A DNA stretch of 64,000 nucleotides from Stomorhina lunata. Its lineage: Eukaryota; Arthropoda; Insecta; Diptera; Rhiniidae. This document shows positions 37,250-47,738 of the stretch, in pieces. Below the pieces are notes generated by a model, which worked only from the letters and a program-made list of their open reading frames with translations, made no database searches and was not told where the DNA came from. The number at the start of each line of letters is the position of its first letter. The first letter of the stretch is position 1. Location of the stretch: positions 37,984,992 through 38,048,991 of the forward strand of contig OW121740.1 in the NCBI GenBank assembly GCA_933228675.1, given 5' to 3'. Position numbers and translations under genes: made by a program.

Positions 37250-40200
37250 TCCAATAAAAAAATTTTTTGCAAAGAAATTTTCAACAAAAAAAAATTTCTA
37301 TAAAAAAGTTTTTTTTATCAAAAAATTTTCTATATAGAAATTTTTTTTTTATCAAAAATTTTCAACAAAAAAAATTTTCTATAAAAAAGTTTTTTTATCA
37401 AAAAATTTTCTATATAGAAAAATTTTGTTATCGAAAATTTTTCTATATAGAAAAATTTTTTTATCGAAAATTTTTCTATATAGAAAAATTTTTTTATTGA
37501 AAATTTTTCTATATAGAAAAATTTTTTATCGAAAATGTTTCTATATAGAAAAAAATTTTTATTGAAAATTTTTCTATATAGAAAATATTTTTTATTGAAA
37601 ATTTTTTTTATCGAAAATTTTTCTATATAGAAAAATTTTTTTTATCGAAAATCTATATAGAAAAATTTTTGTATCGAAAATTTTTCTATATAGAAAAATT
37701 TTTTTATTGAAAATTTTTCTATATAGAAAAATTTTTTTGTCGAAAATTTTTCTATATAGAAAAATTTTTTATCGAAAATTTTTCTATATAGAAAAATTTT
37801 TTATCGAAAATTTTTCTATATAGAAAAATTTTTTATCGAAAATTTTTCTATATAGAAAAATTTTTTATCGAAAATTTTTCTATATAGAAAAATTTTTTAT
37901 CGAAAATTTTTCTATATAGAAAAATTTTTTATCGAAAATTTTTCTATATAGAAAAATTTTTTATCGAAAATTTTTCTATATAGAAAAATTTTTTATCGAA
38001 AATTTTTCTATATAGAAAAATTTTTTATCGAAAATTTTTCTATATAGAAAAAATTTTTATCGAAAATTTTTCTATATGGAAAAATTTTTTATCGAACATT
38101 TTTCTATATAGAACAATTTTTTATCGAAAATTTTACTATATAGAAAAATTTTTTATCGAAAATTTTTCTATATAGAAAGTTTTTTTTATCGAAAATTTTT
38201 CTATATAGAAAAATTTTTTTGTCGAAAATTTTTCTATATAGAAAAATTTTTTTATCGAAAATTTTTCTATATAGAAAAATTTTTTTATCGAAAATTTTTC
38301 TATATAGAAAAATTTTTTTATCGAAAATTTTTCTATATAGAAAAATTTTTTTATCGAAAATTTTTCTATATAGAAAAATTTTTTTATCGAAAATTTTTCT
38401 ATATAGAAAAATTTTTTTATCGAAAATTTTTCTATATAGAAAAATTTTTTTATCGAAAATTTTTCTATATGGAAAAATTTTTTATCGAACATTTTTCTAT
38501 ATAGAAAAATTTTTTATCGAAAATTTTTCTATATGGAAAAATTTTTTATCGAACATTTTTCTATATAGAAAAATTTTTTATCGAAAATTTTACTATATAG
38601 AAAAATTTTTTTTCGAAAATTTTTCTACATAGAAAGTTTTTTTTATCGAAAATTTTTCTATATAGAAAAATTTTTTTGTCGAAAATTTTTCTATTTAGAA
38701 AAATTTTTTTATCGAAAATTTTTCTATTTAGAAAAATTTTTTTATCGAAAATTTTTCTATATAGAAAAATTTTTTTATCGAAAATTTTTCTATATAGAAA
38801 AATTTTCTTATCGAAAATTTTTCAATATAGAAAAATTTTTTTATTGAAAATTTTTCTATATAGAAAAATTTTCTTATCGAAAATTTTTCAATATAGAAAA
38901 ATTTTTTTATTGAAAATTTTTCTATATAGAAAAATTTTTTTATTGAAAATTTTTCTATATAGAAAAATTTTTTTATTGAAAATTTTTCTATATAGAAAAA
39001 TTTTTTTATCGAAAATTTTTCGATATAGAAAAATTTTTTTATCGAAAATTTTTCTATATAGAAAAATTTTTTTATCGAAAATTTTTCTATATAGAAAAAT
39101 TTTTTTATCGAAAATTTTTCTATATAGAAAAATTTTTTTGTCGAAAATTTTTCTATATAGAAAAATTTTTTTGTCGAAAATTTTTCTATATAGAAAAATT
39201 TTTTTGTCGAAAATTTTTCTATATAGAAAAATTTTTTTATCGAAAATTTTTCTATTTAGAAAAATTTTTTTATCGAAAATCTATATAGAAAATTTTTTTA
39301 TCGAAAATTTTTCTATACAGAAAAATTTTTTTATCGAAAATTTTTCTATATAGAAAAATTTTTTTATCGAAAATTTTTCTATATAGAAAAATTTTTTTAT
39401 CGAAAATTTTTCTATATAGAAAAATTTTTTTATCGAAAATTTTTCTATATAGAAAAATTTTTTTATCGAAAATTTTTCTATATAGAAATATTTTTTTATT
39501 GAAAATTTTTCTATATAGAAAAATTTTTTTATTGAAAATTTTTCTATATAGAAAAATTTTTTTATTGAAAATTTTTCTATATAGAAAAATTTTTTTATTG
39601 AAAATTTTTCTATATAGAAAAATTTTTTTATTGAAAATTTTTCTATATAGAAAAATTTTTTTATTGAAAATTTTTCTATATAGAAAAATTTTTTAATCGA
39701 AAATTTTTCTATATAGAAAGTTTTTTTTATCGAAAATTTTTCTATATAGAAAAATTTTTTTGTCGAAAATTTTTCTATATAGAAAAATTTTTTTATCGAA
39801 AATTTTTCTATATAGAAAAATTTTTTTATCGAAAATTTTTCTATATAGAAAAATTTTTTTATCGAAAATTTTTCTATATGGAAAAATTTTTTTATTGAAA
39901 ATTTTTCTATATAGAAAAATTTTTTTATTGAAAATTTTTCTATATAGAAAAATTTTTTTATTGAAAATTTTTCTATATAGAAAGTTTTTTTTATCGAAAA
40001 TTTTTCTATATAGAAAAATTTTTTTGTCGAAAATTTTTCTATATAGAAAAATTTTTTTGTCGAAAATTTTTCTATATAGAAAAATTTTTTTGTCGAAAAT
40101 TTTTCTATATAGAAAAATTTTTTTGTCGAAAATTTTTCTATATAGAAAAATTTTTTTATCGAAAATTTTTCTATATAGAAAAATTTTTTTATCGAAAATT

Positions 40201-40410
40201 TTTCTATATAGAAAAATTTTTTTATCGAAAAATTTTCCATATGGAAAAATTTTTTTATCGAAAATTTTTCTATATAGAAAAATTTTTTTATCGAAAATTT
40301 TTCTATAGAAAAAATTTTTTCTATAGAAAAGTTTTCGTAAAAAATTTTTTTCTATAGAAACATTTTCGTTTAAAAATTTTTTCTATAGAAAAATTTTCGT
40401 TAAAAAATTT
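37250..40410 (+). repeat. 33-bp satellite family D, about 92 copies
   Basis: The unit contains ATCGAAAATTTTTCTATATA followed by GAAAAATTTTTTT, period 33, with a stretch of 32-base units at about 37760-38160. The core TTTTTCTATATAGAAAAA is a perfect 18-base palindrome. Variants (attg, gtcg, and gaaagttttttttatcg blocks near 38176, 38634, 39717 and 39980) recur in groups. Because 33 is a multiple of three and the unit lacks stops in some frames, long frames are open on both strands, including 319 codons at 39281-40240 minus. These are 11-residue repeats and are not called genes. The edge at 40310-40410 changes to a ctatagaaaaattttcgtt form. Confidence 0.97.
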
Positions 40411-41695
40411 TTAAACAATTTAGTTTGAACTAAGTTGCTTAGAACTTTAAAGCTTTATAAACTTTTTTGCTATGAAATAAATCTTGTTTCCAAGAAATAA
40501 AAATAAGCTGTAAAGTAGTCAATAGAAATGTGTTTTCTTAGATTTTCTAAATTTCTAGGTATGAAAGTTAAAAGGCGCCAGTAAAGTTCTCAGGCATAAA
40601 ACCACAAATTAGTGGTAAAAAAATATCAAATTCATAAAATACTTTACATTTACATAAATAGTATGGGAGATTAAATCACACAAAAATTTAGAGATACTCT
40701 GCAAAAAATATATAGATAGCAATTTAGATATTATGTATTAAATTTCTTGCGAACATGTTTCAAGAAGAAAATATTCCTCTAAACACTCAAATTCTCCTTA
40801 AAGCTCAAGAGCAATTTAAATATATAATTTTATCTAATAGTAATGTTAGCCAGTTTCTTAGAATATTTAGAAATTTGGCACAGTGGGGTATCAAGACAGT
40901 GAAAACTTAACCAATTAAGCATTTATAAGAACTTATAATAAGAAACTTTTGAGTCATCATTTAATATGAGAAATATCATACATTTATTTTGGACATCTCT
41001 ACCTCCATATCTAAGAAAATGTAATATCAACCGCTTTTCCCTCACATTCAATACAAAATCCACAATTTCTTCCAAATATTCGTGTTTCTGTAATTGCGGC
41101 TGATGGTCCTCTTAACTTACATCCTTAATCGTAAATATCAATCTTAAAGTTTATTGTCATATCCTTTGAGCTGTATTTGGCTTATGACAACTAAATACTA
41201 TTTCATGAATGTGGGTGTAACACACATACGTACACTCGTCCATACCTATAAGGAATATTAGTTGAAAATGACGACCCCTCATAAAACTTGTTTCTCTAAA
41301 GTTTACATTTGACATTTAGTGGCAATGCATTTGACATTTAAGCAAACTTTACTTTTGTAGCTGCCATCATTATTTGTAAACTACAGTTTTAATGGAGCAA
41401 GTTTTAGTATTTAAGAAACGGAACTTTCTAAAGTGATTTTTGTCTTTCGTAAAAATAGATACAAGAATGTGGAATTAAGTCCGTTAAGATTTTATTAGAA
41501 AAGTTAAACGTTTTTTTTAAATTTGATGTATGGGATACTTTTACTTCTTTCATTTTATATCATTACTTATAAAACTAATTCCGGTACTACTACACAGTTC
41601 ATCAAAATTTTGCGGCACGAGAATTGTTGACCAAAGATGATTTTGGTCTGCCAAATCCGAAAGTTATATTAGTTGTTTCGGGTTGACTCCAGTTT
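40411..41695. other. AT-rich non-coding DNA
   Basis: No gene, splice pattern or terminal repeat recognised. Confidence 0.6.
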
Positions 41696-42245
41696 TTATA
41701 GGAAATTTTTCAAAAATTTTCTTTTTGTAGGAAATAATTCAAAGATTTGCGTTTACAGGAACTTTTTCAAAAATTTGCGTTTTATAGGAATTTTTTCGAA
41801 AATATACTTTTTATAGAAATTTTGCTATGAAAAATATTTGACAAAATTTTTTGAAACAAATTTTTTTTATTTGTTTTAAAATTGGATTAAGTGTAAAAAA
41901 TATGAAAAATGTATGGGACATTTTCAAATTCAAAAGTAAAAATTTTTCATACAAAACCTAAAATTTAAATTTTATTTGTTTTGAAAACAGTTGAGGTCCC
42001 ATACATTTTTCAATTCAAAAAATGAATGTTTTAAAATGTTTGTTTTGAAAGTGATATAAATCCATTCAACCGGCTATAAAACGCATTTCCAAATGGTTTT
42101 TAAAAATTTATTTTTAGAAAAGAAAAGGTTTTGATCAAAACTTATGATTTACAAAAATTGGTCAACTATATTTTTAAAAATATTAAAACGCAAAACCCTT
42201 TATATCACAATTTAAAAAAATGTACTTAATCCACTTTAAAAATTA
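41696..42245 (-). repeat. left copy of an inverted repeat pair (family E)
   Basis: This is the reverse complement of 45715-47300. Paired marks include caattcaaaaaatg / ttttttgaattg, aaaatgtttgttttgaaagtg / cactttcaaaacaaacatttt, ggttttgatcaaaac, and aaccctttatatcacaattt. Its outer end (41696-41830) carries about four degenerate units of the family A minisatellite, as does the outer end of the other copy. At about 42023-42030 this copy lacks the 1-kb insertion present in its partner and so preserves the empty site. Confidence 0.8.
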
Positions 42246-42250
42246 CAAGA

Positions 42251-42837
42251 AAGTCTTATGTCAATACTAGCCAGTGTTCAAAATTTGATCACAATCGGTC
42301 ACCATTTGACCATAGCTTCCATATAAAAAACTTACGGAAACACAAAAATACAAAAAGAAAGGGGGTTTATGTCCGTCTGTTCGTAAGATAAAAGCGCGAT
42401 AGCGCCTTAACTTAAAGGGATAAAGCAACAAAATTTTACAAAAGGAAGTCTTATGTAAATTATAGTCAGTGTGCAAAATTTTGTTACAATCGGTCACCAT
42501 TTGACCATAGCTTCCATATAAAAAACTTACGGAAACATAAAAATACAAAAAGAAAAGGAGATTTATGTCCGTCTGTCCGTTAGATAAAAGCGCGACAGCT
42601 CCTTAACTACAAAAGCTGGAGAGACAAAATTGTACAAAAAAATATTTTTGATACGTAATAAAAGTTGTGTACTGAAAATATGCGAAATTGGTTCACATTT
42701 AGTTAGAGCTCCCCGCTCCGGGAAACACATGAATGCTGATAAATTCAGTACAATTGTAATAGCTATGACGACTAAATTTAGAATAGAGAAGTTTTATGCA
42801 ACTACTGGTCAGTATATCAAATTTTATAGGAATCGGT
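42251..42837 (+). repeat. 195-bp direct repeat, two good units and a diverged third
   Basis: Landmarks aagtcttatgt (42251, 42446) and aatcggtcaccatttgacca (42293, 42488) recur exactly 195 bp apart, with gtccgtctgt and ataaaagcgcga in each unit. A third, diverged unit follows and is interrupted by a SINE at 42848; it resumes after 43172 with ctatagctttcatataaaaa. The words aatcggtc..catttgac and gtccgtctgtccgt also occur in the TATACCCTTCACC family, so the two may share ancestry. The 93-codon minus-strand frame here is repeat translation. Confidence 0.8.
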
Positions 42838-42847
42838 CCATATTTGA

Positions 42848-43162
42848 ATATATATATATATAATTCCCCGACAACATTCCAACTGGAACAAGGGGTACTT
42901 CTCTCAGACAATGAGCTGCATCCGATTCTATTTTTGACTCATTGAAAGGGACCTACGTTTTAACGCCGGCTCCGAGCGGCAAATGCATTAGTTAGAGAAG
43001 TTTTTCATAGCCTAATACTCAATAACCAGTGGCTAGCAGAGTTATGAGGTGAACCGCCGCTTTTTGAAAATTAATTTTTTTTCAAGTGGGTCTGACAGGG
43101 ATTGAACTTGGGACCTCTGGTATGCTAGGCGGATGACTAACCTGCTATACCACGGCGGTTCA
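42848..43162 (-). mobile_element. tRNA-derived SINE with TA-repeat tail
   Basis: On the minus strand a tRNA-like head contains an A-box-like TGGTATAGCAGG and a B-box-like AAGTTCAATCC (within 43083-43162). It is followed by a ~200-bp body and a short (TA)n tail at 42850-42862. The element is bounded by the 10-bp direct repeat CCATATTTGA (42838-42847 and 43163-43172), a target duplication expected for LINE-driven retroposition. A 12-base perfect inverted repeat, GGTGAACCGCCG at 43048-43059 and its complement at 43153-43164, brackets the tRNA-like part. A second copy lies at 45363-45702. The head would supply an internal RNA polymerase III promoter. No coding capacity. Confidence 0.88.
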
Positions 43163-43418
43163 CCATATTTGACTATAGCTTTCATATAAAAACCACTCCC
43201 AAAAAATATTTAGAAAGGACCAGTTAAAAGCTATTAAATTAGAAACTGTGATAGCTATTGCCACTAAGTTTTGCAAAACTTATTGTTATTATTTATATTG
43301 TCATTCAAATGACAATATATTATATTGATAGATTACAAATGTAAAAACTTCCTTAATATTTATTACTTTAATTGCTCAATGAGATTTAAAATAGATTTTA
43401 AGTCTATATATAGTTATT

Positions 43419-44722
43419 CCCAGTAAAAGTTTTCATTACCAAATAATGAGTTAAACAGTTAAACTATTGAACACGAACTACTTACTCATTCGCTGTTTAA
43501 GTCATTACATTAACATGGGGATGTCATTGGAGGCAAGTACTTACCAATTGCAGAAAAGTAATGACTTGGGTAAGCAATTTGAAAGCAACAACAACAACAA
43601 CAGCAACAACTTTTTTGTTGTTATTTTATTGAAAACATATATTTTTAAACGAAATACAAAATTTTTTTTATGATCCCATGGGGGCTCGAACCCAGACCCT
43701 CCGACTGCTAGGCAGAGACTCTTCCACTGAGCTACTTCATATGTTGAAAACTTAGCAGCTTATAATTAATATAAACAATTTTTATTTTTAGATCCAAAAT
43801 CATGTGAAAATAACTTTGTTTTTCCCTGCTTTTTTTTGCTTTGTTGTAATTTTTGGAAAAAATATTTTTATACGATTTTTTGTAATTATTTTAAAACTTT
43901 TTTAAAATTATTTTAAAACTTAAACAATTTAAATCTTCTTTTTTGTATAAGTTTTTACATAAGATTGACTCTTACTTACTAAAATGTTACAACCTGTTAA
44001 GGTCAAAGTTCGAGCATATTTTAGAATTCCATGGATTTCGATCTTGTGCGAATATTCTCCAAATTTATAGGCCAAGCTTTGAAAAATGTTCCTCTACTTG
44101 GTCTTTCTATCGATGTTTCGGACATCCTCCTCTAACATTAGGTAGTGGGACATTTCAATTCTAATTTTATCCTCTTCATTGTATTTTTTTTCAAGAGAGG
44201 GTTAAGCCCGTAATCCTAACCCATTTTTATCGATCTTATGGGACAACTCTCGAAACATGTTAACTCATAATATTAATGGGTGTTAAACTAGCTCCCCGGG
44301 TGATACCATGAGGAGGTGTGTGTCCGCAGTTGAGATGAAGGATGACCCAGATAAGTTGGGCTTACCAAGTTAAGACCAATTAGAATCGTGTTTGGTATTC
44401 AACATCCCCTACATAATCAAAATTGACTCATGATGGTATTTTTTCATTAACGTGAGTTAGTTTTGCAAATTTTTTTTACAGAAGATAATATTTAAGTTCT
44501 TAAAATTCAAAAATCATTTAAAAAGACTCTTTTAATAAAAAAAAAAACTAAAAAAATTGTTGCCCTTGGTGGGATTTGAACCGGGGCCATTCAGTTTAAA
44601 TTACCATCTTAATTACAAATAAGTACTTCTGTAATAACTTATTATTTATTCGAATGGTATGTTGTAGTCGTTACAAGGTAACCAGTTATCAGAGTACTTG
44701 CCATTACCAAAGTTTTGCTGGG
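43419..44722. mobile_element. candidate 1.3-kb TIR element
   Basis: The left end is CCCAGTAAAAGTTT and the right-end complement CCCAGCAAAACTTT, 12 of 14 matching. The 5-bp sequence TTATT flanks both sides (43414-43418 and 44723-44727). Further inside both arms carry GCAAGTACT in mirrored positions. The interior is non-coding and holds a tRNA-like sequence (43671-43741), a CAA-repeat near 43588 and an isolated B-box-like GGTTCAAATCCC on the minus strand (44571-44583). The inverted repeat is short and imperfect, so this is tentative. Confidence 0.4.
43671..43741 (-). pseudogene. tRNA-like sequence (tRNA pseudogene or SINE head)
   Basis: The minus strand has a textbook A box (TAGCTCAGTGGAAGAG) and B box (GGGTTCGAGCCC) at tRNA spacing, and a plausible anticodon stem CTCTG/CGGAG, but with a 9-base loop. 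The acceptor arms TATGAAG and TGGGATC do not pair and the T stem is mismatched at two positions. It is therefore unlikely to be a working tRNA gene. It shares CTGCCTAGCA with no obvious isoacceptor that I can name. The internal promoter may still be functional. Confidence 0.65.
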
Positions 44723-45362
44723 TTATTATGATTTATTTCAACCGAAAAAATTATATGATATAAATTAATTTTTAGATCTCTTTATAGAGTTAGTTATCAA
44801 TAGTTTTCATTATAATACATTTAAGATTATTTAAACCAAATGCTAACTAAATACTAACCAAAGAAAATTTGCTGCATTATTATGCAAAAAAATAGAAATA
44901 TAATGATAAATAGATTTGTGGTAAGTTTACAAAGTTACAAAAAAGAAAAGTGTACAAAATTTGTTGAGGGAATGACATTATTTTGGGCGCTACACTAATG
45001 TTGTCTTTAAGGCTTGAATGTGGTTAATGAAAATTAACATTAGCCGGGTATAGTTTTACAGCTATCATGTAAAATAATTTGATTAAAGGTCCATGAAAAA
45101 AGTACCAACATTTTAATTTGTTAAAAAGTAACGAACATGTTGTTATTTTTTAAATACTAATAAATTTCGATTTAAGATTTGTTTCTACATACGTTTCCAA
45201 ATGTATACATTGGTTAAAAAATAAACAAAAATTGGTTCTACCCATATATAGCTCTAATAGCCATAGATTTTAAATGTATAAAAGAAGTGTCTTTTTTAAA
45301 TCTAATAAGGTCTAAAATTTAAGGATGACTCAGCGGTTTAAGGATGACATATTACCTTTAAG
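44723..45362. other. AT-rich non-coding DNA
   Basis: No gene seen. At 45322-45350 two aaggatgactcagc/aaggatgaca words match the tandem repeat at 47.7-48.0 kb. Confidence 0.5.
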
Positions 45363-45622
45363 GGTGAACTGCCATGGTATAGCAGGTTAGTAATCCGCCT
45401 AGCATACCAGAGGTCCCAAGTTCGATCACCGGCCAGACCCACTTGAAAAAAATAAATTAAAAAAAAGCCGTTCACCTCATATTGAGTATTAGACTATGTA
45501 AAACTTCTGTAACTAATGCATTTGCAGTTCGGAGCCGGATTAAAAAGTAGGTCCCTTTCAATGAGTCCAAAAATAGAATCTGACAGAAGTACACCTCGCT
45601 CCAATTGGAATGTTATCGTGGA

Positions 45623-45702
<80 letters not shown>
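45363..45702 (+). mobile_element. tRNA-derived SINE, second copy, with long TA tail
   Basis: Same family as 42848-43162 in opposite orientation. The head has TGGTATAGCAGGTTAGTAAT (A box) and AAGTTCGATCACC (B box). The body shares ATTGAGTATTAG, AACTAATGCATTTGC, CGGAGCCGG and AGGTCCCTTTCAATGAGTC with the other copy, and the tail is a 77-bp TA run at 45626-45702. The inverted repeat around the head is decayed here (GGTGAACTGCC against GCCGTTCACC). No convincing target duplication was found. The TA run creates chance open frames on both strands. Confidence 0.88.
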
Positions 45703-45711
<9 letters not shown>

Positions 45712-45951
45712 AGACCTTATTTTGAAAGTGGATTAAGTCCATTTTTTTTAAATTGAGATATAAAGGGTTTTGCGGTTTAGTGTTTTTAAAAATATAGGTG
45801 ACCAATTTAAGTAAATAAAATCTTACGTTTTGATCAAAACCTACCAAATTTTTTCCTTTATAAAAATAAATTAATAAAAACCATTTGGAAATTCGTTTTT
45901 AGAAGGTATAATGGACTTATGCCACTTTCAAAACAAACATTTTCAAATATT

Positions 45952-46960
45952 CAGGCGTGTCATAGAAACCAATTTCATTGGTATTGGTTTTAAAAACGAC
46001 AAAAAAATTAATTTGGTGTCATGAATTCCAATATTAATGTTCGAGCTAAATTTTCTATTATAATATTATTGGTTTAGTATTGGAAATAAACCAAGCAACT
46101 TACAGTTAACAGATTTCATTTCAAAATTGGTCTATCAATTTAAAACAAAGGCGTTACTGGCCAACTGGTGCCTTTTTCGATTTAAAGATCCACTAAGAAC
46201 AGATTTTTGAAAATTTGGCATAAATTTGGGGATAAAAATTCAATAACGCTATAATTCCCAAACTAAAAACAATAGAACCAAAATTGAAATCGAGTTTGGA
46301 TCAGTTACAAAAATAATAAAAAATAACAGAACAAGGGGTAAATACTTTTCGAAACAAGGGGAGAAAAAGAGAAAAAATATTTTTGATACTTTTTAGCTTT
46401 AACTTTCAAATAAAAAGAGATGGGTGAAAAATTTATATAGCATTTTCTATCATGTAATAAGATAAAAACAAGTTTTGGTACTTTTTGTCTTTGGAATCAA
46501 TGAACCGTATCGACAAACATAAAAAATATCAAAAATGAGGAAAATTGTAAGGCTAGAATATTCTTTGTGTGGAGGTACTTGAATATCGCATGTAAGTAAC
46601 AATCATCCTAGGTTACATTTTTTCCAGTCCGCAATTCGGTAATTTCATGATGTTGGGGTATACAAGCTTCATTTGTCCAAATAGAAGCGTTTTTTTTATA
46701 CCTATACCACAAACATCACAAAAAACTGAAAGCTTTTCTTCAAATAATTTTCTTTAATAATTTTTATTTTAATTTTTTATTTGATTTTTGATGTTTCAAA
46801 AAAATTTCAAATGAAATAATAAACAATTGATTCGAACATTTTGTTTGATTTAAAACCAATAACAACAAAACCGACTTGGTTTCATGACACCAAATATAAC
46901 CAGTATTGGTTTTAAAAACCGAGAAATTTAAAAACGGACTTGGTTTCTATGACACCCCTG
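45952..46960. mobile_element. 1.0-kb hAT-like non-autonomous element
   Basis: The left end is CAGGCGTGTCATAGAAACCA and the right-end complement CAGGGGTGTCATAGAAACCA, 19 of 20 matching, with further subterminal copies of GGTGTCATGAA and GGTTTTAAAA on both sides. The family E copy at 41696-42245 lacks this block, which confirms insertion. The flanks share only ATT, so an 8-bp hAT duplication is not demonstrated and superfamily assignment rests on the CAGG terminus. No frame above 60 codons, so transposase must come from elsewhere. Confidence 0.82.
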
Positions 46961-47139
46961 ATTATTTTTTTGAATTGAAAAATGTATGGGACTTAAACTG
47001 TTTTCCAAACAAATAAAACTAAAATTTTTGGTTTTGTATGAAAAAAATTTTACTTATTTTTTTTTGTATGAAAAAAATTTTACACTTTCAAACCAAATAA
47101 AACGAAAATTTTGTTTCAAAAAATTTTTTTTAGAAAAAT

Positions 47140-47610
47140 TTCTATAAAGAGTAATTTTTCGAAAAAAATTTCTGTAAAACGCAAATTTTTGAAAAATTTT
47201 CTATAAAAAGAAAAATTTTGAAAATTTCCTATAAAAAGTAAAATTTTGAAAAATTTCCTATAAAAAGTAAAATTTTGAAAAATTTCCTATAAAAAGTAAA
47301 ATTTTAAAAAGGTTCTTGTAAAAAGCAAATTTTTGAAAAACTTCCTACAAAAAGTAAATTTTTAAAAAATTTCCTATAAAAAGTAAATTTTTGAAAAATT
47401 TCCTATAAAAAGTAAATTTTTGAAAAATTTCGTATAAAACGTCAATTTTTGAAAAATTAACTATAGAAAGTAAATTTTTGAAAAATTTCCTATGAAAAGT
47501 AAATTTTTGTGAAAATTTCGTATAAAAAGTAAATTTTTGAAAAATTTCCTATAAAAAGTAAATTTTTGAAAAATTTCCTTATAAGAGTAAATTTTTAAAA
47601 TATTAAAAAT
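47140..47610 (+). repeat. family A-type minisatellite, about 16 units of 29 bp
   Basis: Units read AGTAAATTTTTGAAAAATTT then CCTATAAAA, period 29 rather than 31 because the at/aagg portion is shortened. It forms the outer end of the right family E copy. The same motif appears reversed at 41696-41830. Confidence 0.9.
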
Positions 47611-47738
47611 AATTTCGGAAAATTTTCAGTTTTTTTTTCGATTGTAAAAAATATTTTTAAATATCAATAAAACATTCTTCGACTACTATGAAAATAAGTT
47701 TAATTTTTACTCTTTGTGAGTAAATATTTCTTTCTTAA

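Larger units (their letters stand above)
45715..47610 (+). repeat. right copy of the inverted repeat pair (family E), with insertion
   Basis: Reverse complement of 41696-42245 from aaagtggattaagtcc (45726) outward, interrupted by the element at 45952-46960. Identity continues after the insertion (ttttttgaattgaaaaatgt, gtttcaaaaaatttt) and ends in family A-type minisatellite. Both copies lie next to a SINE, but the left SINE has its own target duplication, so that association may be coincidental. Confidence 0.8.

Noticed and set aside
38136..40308. Long open frames of 118-319 codons on both strands with 11-residue repeats
   Set aside because: They arise because the satellite period is 33 bp and the unit lacks stops in those frames. 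Frames on both strands are open at once and composition is pure repeat.
42267..42548. 93-codon minus-strand frame with an internal peptide repeat
   Set aside because: The 195-bp direct repeat is a multiple of three, so the same peptide appears twice; a repeat effect.
43671..43741. Functional tRNA gene
   Set aside because: A and B boxes are good, but the acceptor arms do not pair, the T stem is mismatched and the anticodon loop is 9 bases.
45494..45847. 117-codon minus-strand frame rich in Tyr-Ile, with a plus-strand counterpart at 45516-45725 and a similar one at 58921-59118
   Set aside because: Translation of (TA)n tails of retroposons; not coding.
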